DNA of 64,000 nucleotides from Paralithodes platypus (Eukaryota; Arthropoda; Malacostraca; Decapoda; Lithodidae). The notes under the pieces were generated by a model. That model had not been told where the DNA came from. It did no database searches and saw only the letters and a list, made by a program, of their open reading frames with translations. Location: positions 22,996,811 to 23,060,810 of the forward strand of contig CM064481.1 in the NCBI GenBank assembly GCA_032716605.1. The letters run 5' to 3'. A program made the translations under genes and the position numbers. Of this stretch, positions 1-10,786 are shown piece by piece; within the stretch, counting starts at the first letter, position 1; each line of letters starts with the position of its first letter.

Positions 1-1
1 C

Positions 2-2629
2 CGGGCCTACCTAGCTGGCGTCAAGATCACCATCATCACTGACCACCAAGCCTTACAATGGCTCAGGAAATCTGATTCTAAGAATGCCCTAACAGTCCAT
101 TGGCGAGAATCACTTGAGGAGTTTGATTTTGAGATTTCCTACAGGCCGGGAAAACTCCATACCAATGCAGACGCCTTATCCCGGCTCCCACTGGCACCAG
201 AACAACTCAACACCATCCAAGAACCTCGACCACCACCTACTACCACTCCCCCTCTCATCCAGGCCTACCTCCGGAACGACAAACCAACTTGGATCTCCAC
301 CCGACTTTTTGGCCTCTTACAAAGAAGGGGTGACGCCCTCTTTACCCCAGAAGGTCAGATCGTACTAGGGCCTGAGGATGCTGAACAAATGATGTCTTCT
401 TTGCACACCAACAACGGGATCCATCTAGGCCAAAAGAAGTTGGTGAACACGTTCAAAAACATCTACTGGACTCCTCGCCCCTACACCACGGCCAAGAAAA
501 TCACTGAAGCTTGCCGTGCCTGCACCCTGGGAAAAGACCAAACACGCACCCCAGGACCTTCCGGCAAACTCATCGCTTCTAAACCCTGGCAACTTTTGGC
601 AGTAGACATCATGGGACCTCTACAAAACGACAGGGGATACCGCTACATCATCACCTTCGTGGACACGTACTCAAAATACGTGATCGCCTGCCCTGCCAGA
701 GAACACACTGCTATGGCCGTCACCGAGGCATTATTACAACATGTCTTTCCCTATTTTGGATTGCCACAGGCAATCCACTCCGACAATGCCCCTGAATTCA
801 CCGGGCAAATTTGGACGCAGATCTCCGAAATGTTTGGATTTCACATCAGCCACTCTTCACCCTACTGGCCAAAAGGAAACTCCATCTGCGAGCGATCTCA
901 TAGAACCATCGCCAATCAAATCCGGACACGCCTCCAACAGATGAACTCATCGGACTGGACCAGCCAAATTCGCATCATACAATGGGGAATAAACACCTGC
1001 CCCAGAGACAACGGGATCACCCCTCATGAGATGGTTTTTGGGAGCCCACCTCTCCTCATACCACTACGTCACCTAGCTGCCCCTACTGAGGCCTCACCAG
1101 GTCTAAATACCAACCTCGTCCACCTCAGGAACCGCCTACGTCAGCTCCAGTTTTCCCAAGATCTCCAGCCTGATGAAGCCCCCAAGAACAACCCTCACCA
1201 AGTAGGCGACCTAGTCATGGTCGCCATCTTACCTGTACCCTCCAAACTGAAGCCACGGTACAAGGGTCCATTTGAGGTCCTTAGGGTCCCAAACTGTTTC
1301 CAGGTCATAATTAACTATCATGGGGAATCTCGCACTTATAGGAATAGGTTTGTCAGAAGGTTTCAACCTATTAATAAGAATATTACTGTTGTAGCTGAGC
1401 CTGATCAGGATGTTGACTGTACCCCTGTTTCAAATCTTCACCCTCAAACTTCCTGTCTTTCCGGACCTGTCCCTCTCAACCATGCTGTCCCTCTCCCTCC
1501 ACCTCTTTCCACTCCCCCTCTCAATTCTCCTTTGCCTGCCCTTCACTCTCCTGTACTGCAACCTCCTGTCACCCTTCCCACTCGCCTCGACCAGTTCACC
1601 CCTTCTCACCTTCCTAAACATCGACCTCCTCCTGTTCTCTCTACTCAAACCCAAACTTCCCCCTCTTCTCTTTCACCTCCTGTCACCTTCACCCCTTCCC
1701 GCATTCCTAAGCCCAAATCTTCTCACATCTCCTCTCCTCTCGTTTCACCTCCGCAACCTCCTTCTCAACCATCACCTTTAATTAACCTTGCCACGTCTAG
1801 TCTTCCCCCCTCGCCACCACAACTCACCAACATACCCCACACTTTGCCTATCACCCCCAGCTTCCGTCCTAAAAAACCCTCATCTACTCCTCCTATCACT
1901 AAAACCCTACCTCCTTCTCCTCAATCTATTTCCCCTCCTTTTCAACTTCCCAGGCGAAAAACAATATCCAAATTTCGCTCAATGTCACCTCTAACTCCAT
2001 CTCCCCCATTTCCCAGACTGCCTTCTCATACCCGCTGTGGAAGACCTGTGAAGCCACCCACCAGATGGGAACCAGCCCTGTCTCAGCCTAAAGCGAGAAA
2101 GGTTAAGGATCAAGCGTCTCCAAGCTCCTCCCCCCAGCCTGGTACTTCGGCGTCCGCACAACCTCATGACCTGGGCCAAGCCAGGCTCTCTGTCATCACT
2201 CTCCAACCACCTCCAGCCACGACAACGCCCTCGCTGACGACCACCACCAAGATGCGGATTGACATGATAACCCTGGCACGGAAGGACTCCACCAAAGTGA
2301 TCAAGTCACCTCACCACCTCCTCGACCATTTGAGGTACTATGACTCCTCTTCTCTCCTCACCCTCACCGGAGACAAGATGGCCACCCCTAACAACCAGGG
2401 AGTCATTTATTACCACTTCCTCCAGCACCTGACCCCTGTCTACGAAGATAATACTTCAAGACATTACCATCTCCAGTCCCGGGGTCGGGACTTTTCTCTA
2501 CCAGACGGTAGTGAGATGCGGTCTCAGGATGATAAGACCGCATCTCTAGCTGCCACTAAAACCTGCAGCCAACCCTACTCCTGCCAGCCAGAGTCCAGGC
2601 ACGCCACCCCCAAAGCCACAAGGACATAA
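2..2629 (+). CDS. Ty3/gypsy Pol polyprotein, RNase H end plus integrase (5' partial)
   Basis: The frame is open from base 2 to the stop at 2627-2629 and continues off the left edge. The first residues carry the RNase H end motif TDHQALQWL and the typical PGKLHTNADALSRLP signature. The integrase follows. A zinc-binding HHCC module is seen as H-x5-H and CRAC. The catalytic triad is D in AVDIMGP, D in HSDNAPEF and E in NSICERSH, with exactly 35 residues between the last two (DD35E). A GPF-type module (RYKGPFEVLRV) ends the integrase. After it come about 400 residues rich in P, S, T and L with no recognised domain. No stop or frameshift interrupts the visible part, so the copy may be young. Integrase inserts the cDNA into the host genome. 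Confidence 0.9.
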   Translation, partial: RAYLAGVKITIITDHQALQWLRKSDSKNALTVHWRESLEEFDFEISYRPGKLHTNADALSRLPLAPEQLNTIQEPRPPPTTTPPLIQAYLRNDKPTWISTRLFGLLQRRGDALFTPEGQIVLGPEDAEQMMSSLHTNNGIHLGQKKLVNTFKNIYWTPRPYTTAKKITEACRACTLGKDQTRTPGPSGKLIASKPWQLLAVDIMGPLQNDRGYRYIITFVDTYSKYVIACPAREHTAMAVTEALLQHVFPYFGLPQAIHSDNAPEFTGQIWTQISEMFGFHISHSSPYWPKGNSICERSHRTIANQIRTRLQQMNSSDWTSQIRIIQWGINTCPRDNGITPHEMVFGSPPLLIPLRHLAAPTEASPGLNTNLVHLRNRLRQLQFSQDLQPDEAPKNNPHQVGDLVMVAILPVPSKLKPRYKGPFEVLRVPNCFQVIINYHGESRTYRNRFVRRFQPINKNITVVAEPDQDVDCTPVSNLHPQTSCLSGPVPLNHAVPLPPPLSTPPLNSPLPALHSPVLQPPVTLPTRLDQFTPSHLPKHRPPPVLSTQTQTSPSSLSPPVTFTPSRIPKPKSSHISSPLVSPPQPPSQPSPLINLATSSLPPSPPQLTNIPHTLPITPSFRPKKPSSTPPITKTLPPSPQSISPPFQLPRRKTISKFRSMSPLTPSPPFPRLPSHTRCGRPVKPPTRWEPALSQPKARKVKDQASPSSSPQPGTSASAQPHDLGQARLSVITLQPPPATTTPSLTTTTKMRIDMITLARKDSTKVIKSPHHLLDHLRYYDSSSLLTLTGDKMATPNNQGVIYYHFLQHLTPVYEDNTSRHYHLQSRGRDFSLPDGSEMRSQDDKTASLAATKTCSQPYSCQPESRHATPKATRT

Positions 2630-2678
2630 CCACCACGCGCCAAACGCCCTTGATCCTCTCAAGCCGGGCGCCTTAAGT

Positions 2679-2691
2679 AGGGGCAAGAAGA
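2679..2691 (+). other. Candidate polypurine tract
   Basis: A purine-rich run (AGGGGCAAGAAGA) lies 50 bp after the Pol stop and directly before a TTGCC sequence that could start the 3' LTR. In this class such a tract primes plus-strand DNA synthesis. Assigned by position and composition only. Confidence 0.4.
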
Positions 2692-2692
2692 T

Positions 2693-4345
2693 TGCCTTAT
2701 ACTCACCCAGCCTGGACCTCATTAACTAAGCTTGCCATTTGGTATTATTTAGTTCAGGGTAAGAACAGCCAGAGATAGCTGGTGTTCAACTTGTCAGTTG
2801 TGTGCTGTGATCGAAGATCTACCAGGTCGGGTTCCCCCCATCAGGAAGAGGACTAGCTTGGGCAACCCACTTTGGGCTCCCCCTTTCTGGCCTTCGATGC
2901 GGTGCACAAACCAAGTACCAAAGGATTCCTACCTTGTTTTGTTCAAGGGATTATGAGGATAGTGTAATAACTAGAGATCTACCAGATCGGGTTCCCCCCA
3001 TCAGGAAGAGGACTAATTTTGGGCAACCCACTTTGGGCTCCCCTTTCTGGATTCTCTTTTAGCTACATGGTTCTGATAGTTCCACGAACTAGCAAGGAAG
3101 GAAGACACTTACCTTGACCCCCCTTAGACTACCTATAATGTCACTATCTAGACTGCTTGCCACTCTAGGTAGATCATTATGCTAGTCACCCTAACCCCCC
3201 AAACCTTGTAGCAGAACTCCAGCATATCCTTTGGGGATCACTGCACTGTGGGAGTGCAAGAGGAACCCGGTTGTCCCGTGGTAGGCGCCAAGGTCTAAGG
3301 AATCATCTTGTGACTCACCCTGGACCAACTTCCGGAGTCATCACGCCCAGCCGCCCTCCGGACTACTGGATCCTCCCTCGATCTATGGGCCCTCCTCTTC
3401 ACTACAGCTCTCCTATAAGTGCTTTTGTACCGTTTATGGGTATAGAGTTGACTCAGGGTTGTGGTAGAAGTTATCTTCAGGGGTTCTCATTAACATTACG
3501 TCTTGCGAGAGGTCTTTCTTCTCCCTACTTAAATTGACGTTAATTAGCCCACTTGCCGGGACCCATTATACATACCTATCAGGGGATCCTTATATATGCA
3601 CCTTCCCGGGTTATTGGTCTCCCATAGCCCGACAGAGGGGGCGTGCTTATATAAGACCCATAGCATCAAACACAAACACATATTTACACGTAATCTAGTC
3701 CCTTTGTATAACTTCTAGCCTAATTCATTTAACATTCTGTCAGGTTCATAACTCGAATAGATTTCACTCTATCTCAGCTCCCGACGATTGTTGCCTCAGC
3801 CTTCAGCACCTTGCTAGTACACAATTAGAGTTAAGGATTAATCTTTGCCAGGTGAGATCTAGCACACCTATAGTATCAATATCATTTGTGAGCCTTTCCG
3901 AGCCCACTTCATTGTTGATGACCACTTGGCCATTATTGCTTTAGAGTCAGTTAACGTCACTATATGCCGGGGACATCATTGCATGATCCAGACGGCATTT
4001 GCCATTACTGCACTCTTGTCTTTTGTTGAGATCCTCTCTGAGATCTATTTGGGTAGGAGGTGTACCTCCACCATTTTGGATACCTTATAATTGTATCCTA
4101 GGAGTATTATTATTACCTTGAGTCCGGACCCATTGTCCGACTCCTATTGCTTACTTGATAACCTGAGTATTGTATGTCTTAATTATTCTTATTGTTGTTG
4201 ATGATCTCCAGGTTACAGGTATAAAATATATGTCTTGCTCCTCCATGAACCAGGTGTTAAACTGAATAAAACCCATGTTAACTTGTTACCTGTGTGCTTA
4301 CTATCCTGCCGTGTTGTCTCTTTATTTAAAGTTTAAGGTATACCT
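2693..4345 (+). repeat. Putative 3' LTR with TATA box and poly(A) signal
   Basis: No coding potential. It contains a good TATA box (CTTATATAAG, 3646-3655) and, about 600 bp later, an AATAAA at 4265-4270. This is the expected promoter and polyadenylation arrangement of an LTR. It follows Pol and the candidate polypurine tract directly. Without the 5' LTR the exact ends cannot be fixed. Length (about 1.6 kb) is long for a gypsy LTR. Confidence 0.45.
2815..3050 (+). repeat. Direct duplication of about 76 bp inside the putative LTR
   Basis: A segment starting AGATCTACCAG and ending CCCTTTCTGG occurs at 2815-2891 and again at 2975-3050, period 160 bp, with a few substitutions. Internal duplications like this are common in LTR U3 regions and may carry enhancer-type sites (inference). 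Confidence 0.8.
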
Positions 4346-4410
4346 ATCCAGTTAGAGAGCTGCTCATTGTACAAAGAATATCTCGCGTTCCAATTTGGAC
4401 CGGGCATAAC

Positions 4411-4589
4411 ATCCAGCAATGGACTTTCCGGCCCTTATATGAATACTATATCCAGCAATGGACTTTCCGGCCCTTATATGAATACTATATCCAGCAATGG
4501 ACTTTCCGGCCCTTATATGAATACTATATCCAGCAATGGACTTTCCGGCCCTTATATGAATACTATATCCAGCAATGGACTTTTCCAGG
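4411..4589 (+). repeat. 39-bp tandem repeat, four copies plus a partial
   Basis: The unit begins ATCCAGCAATGGACTTTCCG and repeats every 39 bp from 4411 to 4566, with a partial, altered fifth unit to 4589. Because 39 is divisible by 3 it gives open frames on both strands; these are not treated as genes. Confidence 0.95.
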
Positions 4590-4636
4590 CAACGGACTAG
4601 TAACGGTCCCATAAAGTCTGTTGTATCGAGGTTCGA

Positions 4637-5440
4637 GTGTATATATATATACAGTACTGTATATACTGTATATGTATACAGTATATATATACAGTACTGT
4701 ATATACTGTATATGTATACAGTATATATATACTGTATATACAGTGTATATATATATATACAGTACTGTATATACTGTATATGTATACAGTATATATATAC
4801 AGTACTGTATATACTGTATATGTATACAGTATATATATACAGTACTGTATATGTATACAGTATATATATACAGTACTGTATATGTATACAGTATATATAT
4901 ACAGTACTGTATATACTGTATATGTATACAGTATATATATACAGTACTGTATATACTGTATATGTATACAGTATATATATATACAGTACTGTATATGTAT
5001 ACAGTATATATATACCGTATGTACTGTATATGTATACAGTATTATATACAGTACTGTATATGTATGTATATATATACAGTACTGTATATACTGTATATGT
5101 ATACAGTATATATATACAGTACTGTATATACTGTATATGTATACAGTATATATATACAGTACTGTATATACTGTATATGTATACAGTATATATATACTGT
5201 ATATACAGTGTATATATATATATACAGTACTGTATATACTGTATATGTATACAGTACTGTATATACTGTATATACAGTATATATATACAGTACAGTATAA
5301 CTGTATATGTATACAGTATATATACTGTATATACAGTGTATATATATATATACAGTACTGTATATACTGTATATGTATACAGTATATATATACAGTACTG
5401 TATATACAGTGTATATATATACAGTACTGTATATACTGTA
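4637..5440. repeat. AT-rich palindromic tandem array, segment 1
   Basis: About 800 bp built from TATATATAC, AGTACTGTATA and TGTATACAG blocks with a loose period near 40 bp. Many blocks are self-complementary (TATACAGTACTGTATA, TGTATACA), so the array can form hairpins or cruciforms. It lacks stop codons in several frames, which makes spurious Tyr/Ile/Val/Cys-rich ORFs on both strands. It is the left part of one array split by two later insertions (see 8749-8900 and 10785-10949). Confidence 0.95.
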
Positions 5441-5747
5441 CACTCAACCCTCAGCTATCGCTCCTAATTGGTGCAGCTATAGCCGCGCGGTAGCCGTAAC
5501 CGCGATAGCCATACTGATGAACTAATGGGAATAATTCTAATTGGTGCCTGGGTGCCGAATTTGACAACTATTTTTCGTATTTTGCTATTTTTACCTAATA
5601 ATTTCCACTGAACACTAACATAACATAATAATAATTATAAGAAACATTATAAAAGTAAATATAAGAACATATTACACCATCACATTTACCTTTTTAGGTG
5701 TGTTGAGGGATTTAGGTGGGTTGGGTTCCGAGGCTAGGGGTGGCGAA

Positions 5748-8397
5748 TTATTGGCCACTCCTACGTTGCTCTATCTCGTTCAGTATCCCTTCAACATCAA
5801 ATCCTTCAAATTCTGAAGTGTCATCATCCACTGTATCCAATTCAAGTGCCGTAAGTAAAGGCTGTTCATCGATTTGTTGCCGTGGTCGAGGCTCACCGGA
5901 GGGGCCCGGTCGAGGCTCACCGGAGGGGCCCGGTTGAGGGTGGTCGGAGGGGCCTGGTTGAGGGTGGTCGGAGGGGCCTGGCCGACCACGAAAGAAGTCT
6001 GTGATCTGGCGTTGCTGGAGAGAGTTGATATGGGCGTGGTACCTATCCTCATAACCTGCCAAGACCTGATTAAGTAAGGATCCTTGTTTCACTGTTCACG
6101 TTTGAATCTTGCTCAATAATATGCCGCATCTGTCCACCTAACTCTATGAGGAGTTATATGTCGCTCATAGGAATGCCGTCCATTTGTGTTTCAACATTCT
6201 CTTCATCTTCTGCACTATCCTCCTGTCCTTCTTCGTCCTCCTGGAGTAGGTCTTCTGCTGTAACATTTGCTGGCCTCAACATTTCCCTGATATCCTCGCC
6301 AGTTGTCTCTGCAAAACCACGGCCAGCGATCCCTCTTGCCTCCTCTGCTGCTGCCTCTAACTCTGCATCCACTGACTGCAGCTCACCTGCCACTATTACC
6401 TGCCTGTCCTCTGGTAGACCCTCCAAAATGTTGCGCCATGCATGGTTGATTGTAGCCGGGGTTACATTCTTCCAGCAATCTACCACTAAGTCTATTGCCT
6501 TTTTGACATTGTAATTCTTCCAATACCGAATCACATTTTTTTCAGATTCGGTATTTGCTTCAGCTTCCTCGTCCTCTCCTTCATCCTCACTATCCACCAA
6601 CTGCTGAATAAGTTGATTGTCTTGTGTTGCCTGCCGCATCTGACGAAACTGCCGTCGAGAATATGCAGCCTTCACTACCGCAATCACCTCCTGGTCGAGG
6701 GGCTGGATTAGGGAGGTTGTGTTGGGAGGCAAGAATTCCACTTTCACGTTAGGGTTCTCCGTCCTCATAAGGGGTGAATGGCCAGGGGCATTATCCAGCA
6801 GGAGTAGAATGTTAAATCTAACGTTCTTGGCCTTGCAGTACTCCTTAACTTCCGCGACGAATGCTTCCTTAAACCAGTCCAGGAGAGCTTGGCAGACATG
6901 TATCCTTTCTTGGAAGATAGCCAGTGGACATTTAGCTTGTTCATATCATGCCCCTTGTAAGCCCTAGGCCTCTTGGCGCGATGAATGATGGTAGGTTTCA
7001 AGCAGCAGCTACCTGAAGCATTCATGGCGAAGAGCAGGGTGAAGCGTTCTTTTATCGCCTTTCTACCCCTAATTTTGGCTGACTTGTTGGTGATAAATGT
7101 ACGTTTGGGCATTGTCTTCCAATAGAAGTTTGTTTCGTCCATGTTAAATATTTGGTCTGGAGTGTATTGTCCCGCTTCTATGATGTTTTTCAGGGCCTCT
7201 GGATATGCACGAGCGGCAGGCCTGTCCCCACTAGCCGCCTCACCCGATACTTTAACACTCTTAATTGTATGGCGGCTCATGAACTTGCTAACCCACCCTT
7301 TGGAAGCCTGAAATGCTTGGGGGTTATCCACACCAAGCTTACGAGCCACACTTTGATAAATCTCCTTGGCTGTGACCGTAATCTCACGTGTGTCCACGGG
7401 CAAGTTCCGCTTTGCCTGCTTATTCAAGTATCGCCCCAACACTTGTTCCGTCTTAAGTAGCACTTTATTAGAACTTCGAAAGGCATTCGATGCAGCAATT
7501 GATGGGGCAAGTTTCATGTGACTCTTTATGTTTTCTCGCTTTTGATAAATCCCCCTCACTGTCGATTCATTCACTCCAAACTTCTTTGCCACACTCCTTT
7601 TTGTTTCACCCTTGCCTATTAACCCGGCAAGCGCGATAGGCCTCACGGAAGGCTTCCTATAGGGAACGCGATAGGCCTCACGGAAGCAGGACCATAAAAA
7701 AAGCCTTCCATAAAAAAAAAGGGCCTATCAAAACAAAGGAATTTGTCTCTAGGTGAGATAATTCCCCTCCAGTACTCATCCATGTAAATCTCACCCACCC
7801 CCCTCCCCTCCTTCCCCACCTTATTCCCCCCTCCCTCCCCTCCTCAATTATCACCTATTTTTCCTCTTATTATCATCATTTATCGGTTATTTTTCTCTCC
7901 CGCGATAATGTAGCACAAGTGGGTTGCATAAAAGATCGTTATGCAACACCCAGACACCGGCACACACCGCCTCGCTCGTCTCAGTTGACTCCCAGACAGC
8001 GAGAGGGGAGGGCTGCCTGTCTCTCTCTCTCTCGCCTGAGATTATGACCGGGTGGCCAATATCTTCGTTTTTCACCACCCAAATGCTTTTCCCACTTATT
8101 TTAGCACTCTTGAAGGTTCATATATACATCATATATGTAAAATAAAAGCATACCGAAAACAAATAATGGTTTATATTGTAAATATAACGAATTCTGTCAG
8201 AATCCAGGGCTAGAAATGCACAAATAACTACCCTAGCACCTACGTCTATATCGCGCTTGTCAGGTTAAGTCCACAATTTCCTGTTTCTGAGCATACGTAA
8301 GGTTCTTTCTCTTCTTAATGTCTCGATTTGGTGCGGTCACATTACGCTGAGAGAAGGTAGGGGGATTCGGTGGCCGTTGGGGTGGGTTAGTAGCCAT
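5748..8397 (-). pseudogene. Tigger/pogo-type transposase, frameshifted and interrupted
   Basis: Reading on the minus strand, the start codon at 8397 opens a short exon-like piece (MATNPPQRPP...) ending in the first half of a CENP-B-type DNA-binding domain (RKNLTYAQKQEIVDL). A TTAA element (7623-8264) interrupts it. The same frame resumes as IGKGETKRSVAKKFGVNES at 7622. A second DNA-binding module and then the DDE catalytic domain follow. The first aspartate (NMDET) is at 7137-7139, the second (LLLDNAPGH) at 6793-6795 and the third (IQPLDQE) at 6694-6696. The last two are separated by 32 residues, the Tigger DD32D spacing. A frameshift near 6885 separates the first two aspartates and another separates 6154 from 6092. 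The tail holds four repeats of the form PGPSxxPxP and a QQRQITDFF end motif. It normally cuts and pastes the element at TA sites. Confidence 0.9.
7623..8264. mobile_element. TTAA element (piggyBac-type MITE, family D), 642 bp, nested in the Tigger transposase
   Basis: Flanked by TTAA at 7619-7622 and 8265-8268. Ends are CCCGGCAAGCGCGATA and, reversed, CCTGACAAGCGCGATA (14 of 16 match). It has no transposase. Internal landmarks match the two other family D copies (25519-26147, 60699-61330): CT-rich strand near one third, TTATCACCTATTTT, a CT/GA run, and a similar length. Removing the element and one TTAA restores the Tigger reading frame exactly. Confidence 0.9.
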
Positions 8398-8748
8398 TGT
8401 TCACAGGTATAAAAACACTTCACAGTTTTCACCAGACAACAATGGGGGTACAAGTAAGACTGAGAAATTGTAAGTATGGCGGGAGGGTAGGAGGATGGGT
8501 GGCGGCCAATCACAGTGCTTGCTTCCCATGAGTCACGCCCAATCAGGGAGCGAGTATCGTAAACGTATGCTTGCCGCCCGCCTGGGAATTCCCAAGCCCG
8601 GGAATTTCCAATTTTGTTGTATTTTTGGCCACATTTGGTGCGTGATAGCCAGCTCATAGGCGTGAAAGCCATGGTCTGACAGCTTTTGGGGAGCAGGCGA
8701 TAGCTGTGGAACGCGATAGCTAAGTGCGTGATAGCTGAGGGTTGAGTG

Positions 8749-8900
8749 TATATGTATACAGTACTGTATATGTATACAGTACTGTATATGTATACAGTAT
8801 ATATATAGAGTACTGTATATACTGTATATGTGTACAGTATATATATACAGTACTGTATATACAGTGTATATATATACAGTATATGTATACAGTATATATA
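8749..8900. repeat. AT-rich palindromic array, segment 2
   Basis: Same TATACAGTACTGTATA-type units as 4637-5440. It lies between the right end of the Tigger element and the 3' tail of the RTE LINE, so it is a piece of the original array. Confidence 0.95.
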
Positions 8901-10784
8901 TCTATCTATTCTATCTATTGCCTGACGCCGTGATCCCCGAAGGGGTGGCCACGAACGAACCGCCCCCATGCACCTCTGTCCCCAGTCAGTCGACGCCCCT
9001 CCCCCCAACCAGCACCACCTTCGTTCATGTACTTCCTCACTCCATCCTTCCACCTCATATTCGGTCTACCTCTCCCACTCTGTCCCTCCACCTCGCTCTC
9101 ATACACCCTCTTAGTCATTCTCTCGCTTTCCATACGTTCCATATGGCCGAACCATCTCAAGTTGTTCCTTTTCACACTTTCCAGCACATCTACCTCCACA
9201 CCACACCTCCTTCTTACTTCCTCATTAGTCTGTCTATCCCTCCATGTAACTCCGCACGCACTCCTTAAGTAATTCATTTCCACTGCTCTCACTCTTGGTC
9301 TGAGTCTCTCAACCAACGTCCATGCTTCGCTTCCGTAAGTCAGTGTCGGGATTACCACACTGTCATGCAAGGACTTCTTCACTTCCATACTGACCACCCT
9401 ATTTCTTGTTACTGCTTTTAGCGTTCCTACAACCCTCTTCCCCTGTTGTACCCTCTCCCGCACCTCTTCATCCATAGTCCCATCTTTACTCAACACACTG
9501 CCCAGATACTTAAAAGAGTTGACGATCTCCATAGCCTGACCGTTCAGCTTCACCTCACACTCTGTGACTTCACCCTTTTCGAAGACCATAACCTTGCTCT
9601 TCCCCGTATTTACCTTCAAATTCCGTTTTTCGCACACTGTTCCAAACTCATTTACTAGACCCTGCAACTCCCATTCATTATCACTCATCAGAACTGTATC
9701 ATCCGCAAACAGCAGTATAGGTAGCTTCCACTCAATTCCCTCCCTTTTCAGCGATACACCAACATCCACTGCTCTTGATAGTATTTCTTTCATAACTCCA
9801 TCCATATATACAGTAAACAACCACGGGGACATCACACACCCCTGTTTCAAACCAACATTCAGGTCAAAGAACTCGCTCTGCTCACTCTCCACACGTACTG
9901 CCGCCTTTGCACCCTCATACATGCTCTTCACTGCTTTCAGCAACTTGCCCTCTACTCCATATATTCTAAGTACTTTCCACAAACCTTCTCTATCCACTCT
10001 GTCATAGGCCTTGTCCAAGTCCATAAAGGCAACATACACCTTTTGTTTCTTCTCCAGATACTTCTCCACAACACAATTCAGGGTAAAAATCTGATCTACA
10101 CATCCTCTTCCCTTCCTAAAACCTCCCTGCTCATCGCCTATCCATTTCTCCGTTCTCACTCTCACTCTCTCAATCACTACCCTACTGTATACCTTCCCTA
10201 CTACGCTTAGAAGACATATTCCTCGGTGGTTACCACACACTCCTCTTTCCCCTTTGCCCTTATATAGGGGGACTATTATGCCAGTCTTCCAGTCATCGGG
10301 TGCACTCCCCTTCTCCCATGCTAGTTTGCACATTTTCCATACCCATTCTATCACTATCTCACCACCATACCTCAACATTTCCCCACACACTCCATCTGTT
10401 CCTAGTGCTTTCCCCAACTTCACTCTTTTCATGGCTTCCCACACTTCTGACCTCCTGATCCCCACCTCCTCCTCCACTACTTCTCTTCTTCTCCCTCCCA
10501 TACCATATCCAGCTATGTTTGCTGGCTCTTCATTCCTTTCATTTAGCAACTCACTGAAGTACTCCCTCCATCTTTCGACTCTCTCTTGCTTCTCGGCTAG
10601 CATTCTCCCATTCTTATCTTTCACACCCTTACTGTTTCCCTTGCTACCTTCCCTAACTTTCTTGACTTCTTTCCAGAACAGTTTCTTACTCTCCCTCCAT
10701 TTTACACTCAGATTCTTTCCAAATTCCTCATCTACTCTTCTCTTACTTTCCTTCACTACTCTCTTCACCACCCTCTTACTCTCC
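8901..10784 (-). mobile_element. RTE-type LINE, 5'-truncated copy 1
   Basis: On the minus strand the element ends with a (ATAG)n tail at 8901-8919, has almost no 3' UTR, and is cut at its 5' side at 10784 where the AT array resumes. The copy at 35576-38793 continues past this point, so 10784 marks a 5' truncation typical of target-primed reverse transcription. The two copies differ at only a handful of amino acids, so both insertions are recent. Confidence 0.92.
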
Positions 10785-10786
10785 AT
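8915..10786 (-). CDS. LINE reverse transcriptase (RTE-like), 5'-truncated but open
   Basis: An uninterrupted 623-residue frame. The reverse transcriptase domain is complete from GTDGVCGEMLRYGG onward: FMDLDKAYDRVDRE (first catalytic Asp), GLKQGCVMSPWLF, and LLFADDTVLMS (FADD box). The C-terminal region contains NNLRWFGHMERM, a motif common in RTE-like elements. The endonuclease domain is missing because of the 5' truncation. The first two or three residues are array sequence. The stop codon TAG is the first unit of the (ATAG)n tail. Copies RNA into DNA at the insertion site. Likely dead because the endonuclease and promoter are lost. Confidence 0.92.
   Translation of the reverse strand: MESKRVVKRVVKESKRRVDEEFGKNLSVKWRESKKLFWKEVKKVREGSKGNSKGVKDKNGRMLAEKQERVERWREYFSELLNERNEEPANIAGYGMGGRRREVVEEEVGIRRSEVWEAMKRVKLGKALGTDGVCGEMLRYGGEIVIEWVWKMCKLAWEKGSAPDDWKTGIIVPLYKGKGERGVCGNHRGICLLSVVGKVYSRVVIERVRVRTEKWIGDEQGGFRKGRGCVDQIFTLNCVVEKYLEKKQKVYVAFMDLDKAYDRVDREGLWKVLRIYGVEGKLLKAVKSMYEGAKAAVRVESEQSEFFDLNVGLKQGCVMSPWLFTVYMDGVMKEILSRAVDVGVSLKREGIEWKLPILLFADDTVLMSDNEWELQGLVNEFGTVCEKRNLKVNTGKSKVMVFEKGEVTECEVKLNGQAMEIVNSFKYLGSVLSKDGTMDEEVRERVQQGKRVVGTLKAVTRNRVVSMEVKKSLHDSVVIPTLTYGSEAWTLVERLRPRVRAVEMNYLRSACGVTWRDRQTNEEVRRRCGVEVDVLESVKRNNLRWFGHMERMESERMTKRVYESEVEGQSGRGRPNMRWKDGVRKYMNEGGAGWGEGRRLTGDRGAWGRFVRGHPFGDHGVRQ

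Larger units (their letters stand above)
1..4345 (+). mobile_element. Ty3/gypsy LTR retrotransposon, 3' portion
   Basis: The window opens inside the pol gene of a Ty3/gypsy-type element: the end of RNase H, then a complete integrase, then a long proline-rich tail, then a non-coding segment with LTR-like signals. Order (RNase H before integrase) is that of Ty3/gypsy rather than copia. The 5' LTR, gag, protease and reverse transcriptase lie outside the window. The right boundary near 4345 is approximate because the opposite LTR cannot be compared. Confidence 0.85.
5441..8748 (-). mobile_element. Tigger-like (pogo group, Tc1/mariner) DNA transposon, 3308 bp
   Basis: The ends are inverted repeats: CACTCAACCCTCAGCTATC at 5441-5459 and its reverse complement ending at 8748. 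They are flanked by TA on both sides (5439-5440 and 8749-8750), the duplication made by pogo/Tc1 elements. The minus strand encodes a CENP-B-like helix-turn-helix and DDE transposase. The element sits inside the AT-rich array, which resumes immediately after it. It is defective: the transposase is frameshifted and carries a nested 642-bp insertion. Confidence 0.9.

Noticed and set aside
1410..2206. Extra ORFs overlapping the proline-rich tail of Pol
   Set aside because: Out-of-frame shadows of low-complexity CT-rich sequence.
4364..4612. ORFs over the 39-bp repeat
   Set aside because: Pure repeat translation on both strands, no start or flanking support.
4563..5493. Several ORFs of 130-294 codons rich in Tyr, Ile, Val, Thr and Cys on both strands
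   Set aside because: They arise because the AT-rich array units contain almost no stop codons; the same peptide pattern appears in all frames.
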